A DNA stretch of 9,577 bases from Oligoflexia bacterium (GTDB taxonomy: Bacteria > Bdellovibrionota > UBA1018), in contig CAIOHW010000058.1 of the NCBI GenBank assembly GCA_903858195.1, positions 1 through 9,577 on the forward strand. The letters run 5' to 3'. The notes beneath the pieces are model-generated. The model searched no databases. It was given only the letters and a program-made list of their open reading frames with translations, and had not been told where the DNA came from. Of this stretch, positions 8,554 to 9,577 are shown one piece after another. Within the stretch, counting starts at the first letter, position 1; every line of letters begins with the position of its first letter. Both the position numbers and the translations under genes were made by a program.

Positions 8554-9399
8554 ATGAATTGGAACCGGATCATCTCACTGCCTGCCCTCCTGATTCTCAT
8601 TGCGGAACCCGCAGGTGCTGCCGTGCGCCCGTTTCGGGTCGTGCTCGATCCCGGCCACGGGGGTGCGGACGAGGGCACCGTGCACACGGCTGGCGGTAAA
8701 AAGACCGCTGAAAAGGAAGTCACCTTGATGCTTGCCCGCACCGTTGCCCGGAGCCTGCGGGCCCGGGGCTTTGAGGTGCACCTGACCCGTGAGCAGGATG
8801 TCACGATGAATCTCTCGGACCGGACGGCCATGGCCAACCGACTCAAGGCCGATGCCTTTATCTCGCTGCATATGAATGCCACGGCCGAGGGCGGGGATCC
8901 CAACGCCCGGGGCTTCGAAACCTACTTCCTGAACAGCACCACCGATGAGTCCTCGCGTAGACTTGCGCACTTTGAAAACTCGGTGCTGGGCGGAAGCGAG
9001 GTCCCCGAGATCCCGCAGGCCGAAGAGGGCAACGACGTAGCTCTCATCTTGAAGGACCTGAGGCTCGACGCCAACCTGGCCGAGAGCAAGCGCCTGGCCT
9101 GCCACCTCCAGCATCAGCTCGTGCAGTTCACGGCCACCGACCCTGCCGAAGTGGTCTCGGAATCGCCCCGCAACCGGGGCATCCGGCAGGCCCTGTTTTA
9201 TGTGCTTCTGGGGGCGGACATGCCGGCAGCGCTCGTTGAGGCGGGCTTTCTCAAGCACCCCAAGGACCGTGCCCTCGTGCTTTCGGCAGACGGTCAGGCC
9301 AAGATCGCAGCCGCCCTGACCCGGGCGCTCGAGCGCTTTCGACTGCTCAGGGGCACGGCCCAGGCCCGGCAGGTCGTGAGCAACTGTAAAGTCCATTGA
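8554..9399 (+). CDS. Exported N-acetylmuramoyl-L-alanine amidase (Amidase_3, AmiC-like)
   Basis: Zinc-dependent peptidoglycan hydrolase that cuts the bond between N-acetylmuramic acid and the stem peptide, acting outside the inner membrane, typically in septum splitting or wall remodelling. It has 281 residues. Residues 1-22 look like a signal peptide (short basic start, hydrophobic LPALLILIA, likely cleavage after AGA). The catalytic domain starts at once: DPGHGG (32-37) gives zinc ligand His35, AEKEV (52-56) gives Glu53, SLHMNA (104-109) gives His106, and LVEAGFLKHPKD (227-238) supplies catalytic Glu229. Between GFETYFLN (120-127) and the last strand is an insertion of about 80 residues, including ILKDLRLDANLAESKRLA. 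In AmiA/AmiC-type enzymes an insertion here forms a helix that blocks the active site until an activator binds. No extra binding domain is fused. ATG 8554 is the only plausible start; its Shine-Dalgarno is poor (GGGG 15 nt upstream). Confidence 0.94.
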   Translation: MNWNRIISLPALLILIAEPAGAAVRPFRVVLDPGHGGADEGTVHTAGGKKTAEKEVTLMLARTVARSLRARGFEVHLTREQDVTMNLSDRTAMANRLKADAFISLHMNATAEGGDPNARGFETYFLNSTTDESSRRLAHFENSVLGGSEVPEIPQAEEGNDVALILKDLRLDANLAESKRLACHLQHQLVQFTATDPAEVVSESPRNRGIRQALFYVLLGADMPAALVEAGFLKHPKDRALVLSADGQAKIAAALTRALERFRLLRGTAQARQVVSNCKVH

Positions 9400-9448
9400 C
9401 AGTCCCCCCGGGCACCGCACAGACCCGGATCCGTTAAAAAGCCTTTTA

Positions 9449-9461
9449 TTTCAATGCCTTA
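9449..9461 (+). promoter_or_regulatory. Possible IHF binding site upstream of sigma-54 promoter
   Basis: TTTCAATGCCTTA matches the IHF consensus WATCAANNNNTTR except at one position. It is flanked by A/T-rich DNA on both sides (9434-9470). It is centred about 48 bp before the predicted transcription start. Sigma-54 promoters often have IHF there to bend DNA between a bound activator and polymerase. The motif is degenerate, so this is suggestive only. Confidence 0.3.
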
Positions 9462-9475
9462 TTAAATAACGCGGA

Positions 9476-9492
9476 TTGGCATCCGGGTTGCT
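9476..9492 (+). promoter_or_regulatory. Sigma-54 (-24/-12) promoter
   Basis: TTGGCATCCGGGTTGCT fits the RpoN consensus YTGGCACGRNNNTTGCW at 14 of 17 positions. The invariant GG (9478-9479) and GC (9490-9491) have the required spacing. Transcription would begin near 9503, leaving a leader of about 26 nt before the ATG at 9529. Such promoters need an ATP-hydrolysing enhancer-binding protein, usually bound 80-150 bp upstream; that zone reaches into the end of the amidase gene. The position, orientation and AT-rich approach all support a real promoter. Confidence 0.8.
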
Positions 9493-9515
9493 CTTAGATC
9501 TCCCCGAGAGAGAAT

Positions 9516-9519
9516 GGAG
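9516..9519 (+). promoter_or_regulatory. Ribosome binding site of the right-edge gene
   Basis: GGAG lies 9 nt before the ATG at 9529. It overlaps an alternative in-frame ATG at 9514, which has only GAGAG immediately before it. The later ATG is therefore the more likely start. Confidence 0.55.
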
Positions 9520-9528
9520 AACCCGAAC

Positions 9529-9577
9529 ATGAAAACCCAGTTTGATTCCAAAAAGCGAGTCGCGGCAGCCCTTCTGG
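9529..9577 (+). CDS. Start of an unidentified gene (3' end outside window)
   Basis: Only 16 codons are visible: MKTQFDSKKRVAAALL and one further base. A positively charged KKR followed by AAALL would suit the opening of a signal peptide or membrane anchor, but too little is visible to name a family. It does not resemble a type IV pilin leader (no GFTLIE). An in-frame ATG at 9514 would add MENPN. It lies directly behind the sigma-54 promoter, so its expression is probably conditional, as for flagellar, pilus, nitrogen or stress genes. Which of these applies cannot be told. Confidence 0.6.
   Translation, partial: MKTQFDSKKRVAAALL

Noticed and set aside
8575..9420. A 281-codon open frame antisense to the amidase gene
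   Set aside because: It mirrors the codon positions of a gene with all catalytic motifs intact and shows no domain of its own.
9435..9448. TAAAA/TTTTA stem after the amidase gene as a terminator
   Set aside because: The stem is only five A:T pairs with a 4-nt loop; it is too weak for an intrinsic terminator and is better explained as part of the AT-rich promoter approach.

Overview
This window comes from a GC-rich bacterial chromosome (about 60% GC by eye) and holds ordinary chromosomal genes. I see no phage, insertion sequence, tRNA, rRNA or CRISPR. The organism looks Gram-negative: it has a small exported Amidase_3 cell-wall hydrolase, a MATE exporter and a near-perfect -24/-12 (sigma-54) promoter. 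The mix of a long Glu/Gln/Arg-rich coiled-coil protein, this MutS type and sigma-54 control would fit a former 'Deltaproteobacteria' lineage such as Bdellovibrionota or Myxococcota. That placement is a weak inference.

Layout. Positions 1-1589 (+) carry the 3' part of a long coiled-coil protein whose start lies off the left edge. It overlaps pyk (pyruvate kinase, 1561-3045) by 29 bp. After a 7-bp gap comes mutS (3053-5692), which overlaps a MATE-family exporter (5685-6980). The exporter in turn overlaps arfB, the stalled-ribosome rescue hydrolase (6977-7402), through ATGATG. These five genes are so tightly packed that they probably form one translationally coupled transcription unit. Converging on arfB after 13 bp is mutY (7416-8474, -), the adenine DNA glycosylase. 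A short divergent intergenic region (8475-8553) holds three 13-bp direct repeats. It separates mutY from an exported N-acetylmuramoyl-L-alanine amidase (8554-9399, +).

The last 178 bp are the most distinctive regulatory stretch. An AT-rich segment with an IHF-like site precedes the sequence TTGGCATCCGGGTTGCT (9476-9492), a 14-of-17 match to the sigma-54 consensus with exact spacing. About 26 nt of leader and a GGAG ribosome site then lead to a gene that starts at 9529 and runs off the right edge.

How the genes fit together: mutS (mismatch repair) and mutY (removal of A opposite 8-oxoguanine) both protect genome fidelity but sit on opposite strands in separate units. pyk, the exporter and arfB share no pathway with them. 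The cluster therefore looks like housekeeping genes sharing a transcript rather than a dedicated system. I did not find a convincing new biological system here. The best leads are the sigma-54 promoter with its unknown target gene, the repeat array in the mutY/amidase divergent region, and the unnamed coiled-coil protein coupled to pyk.
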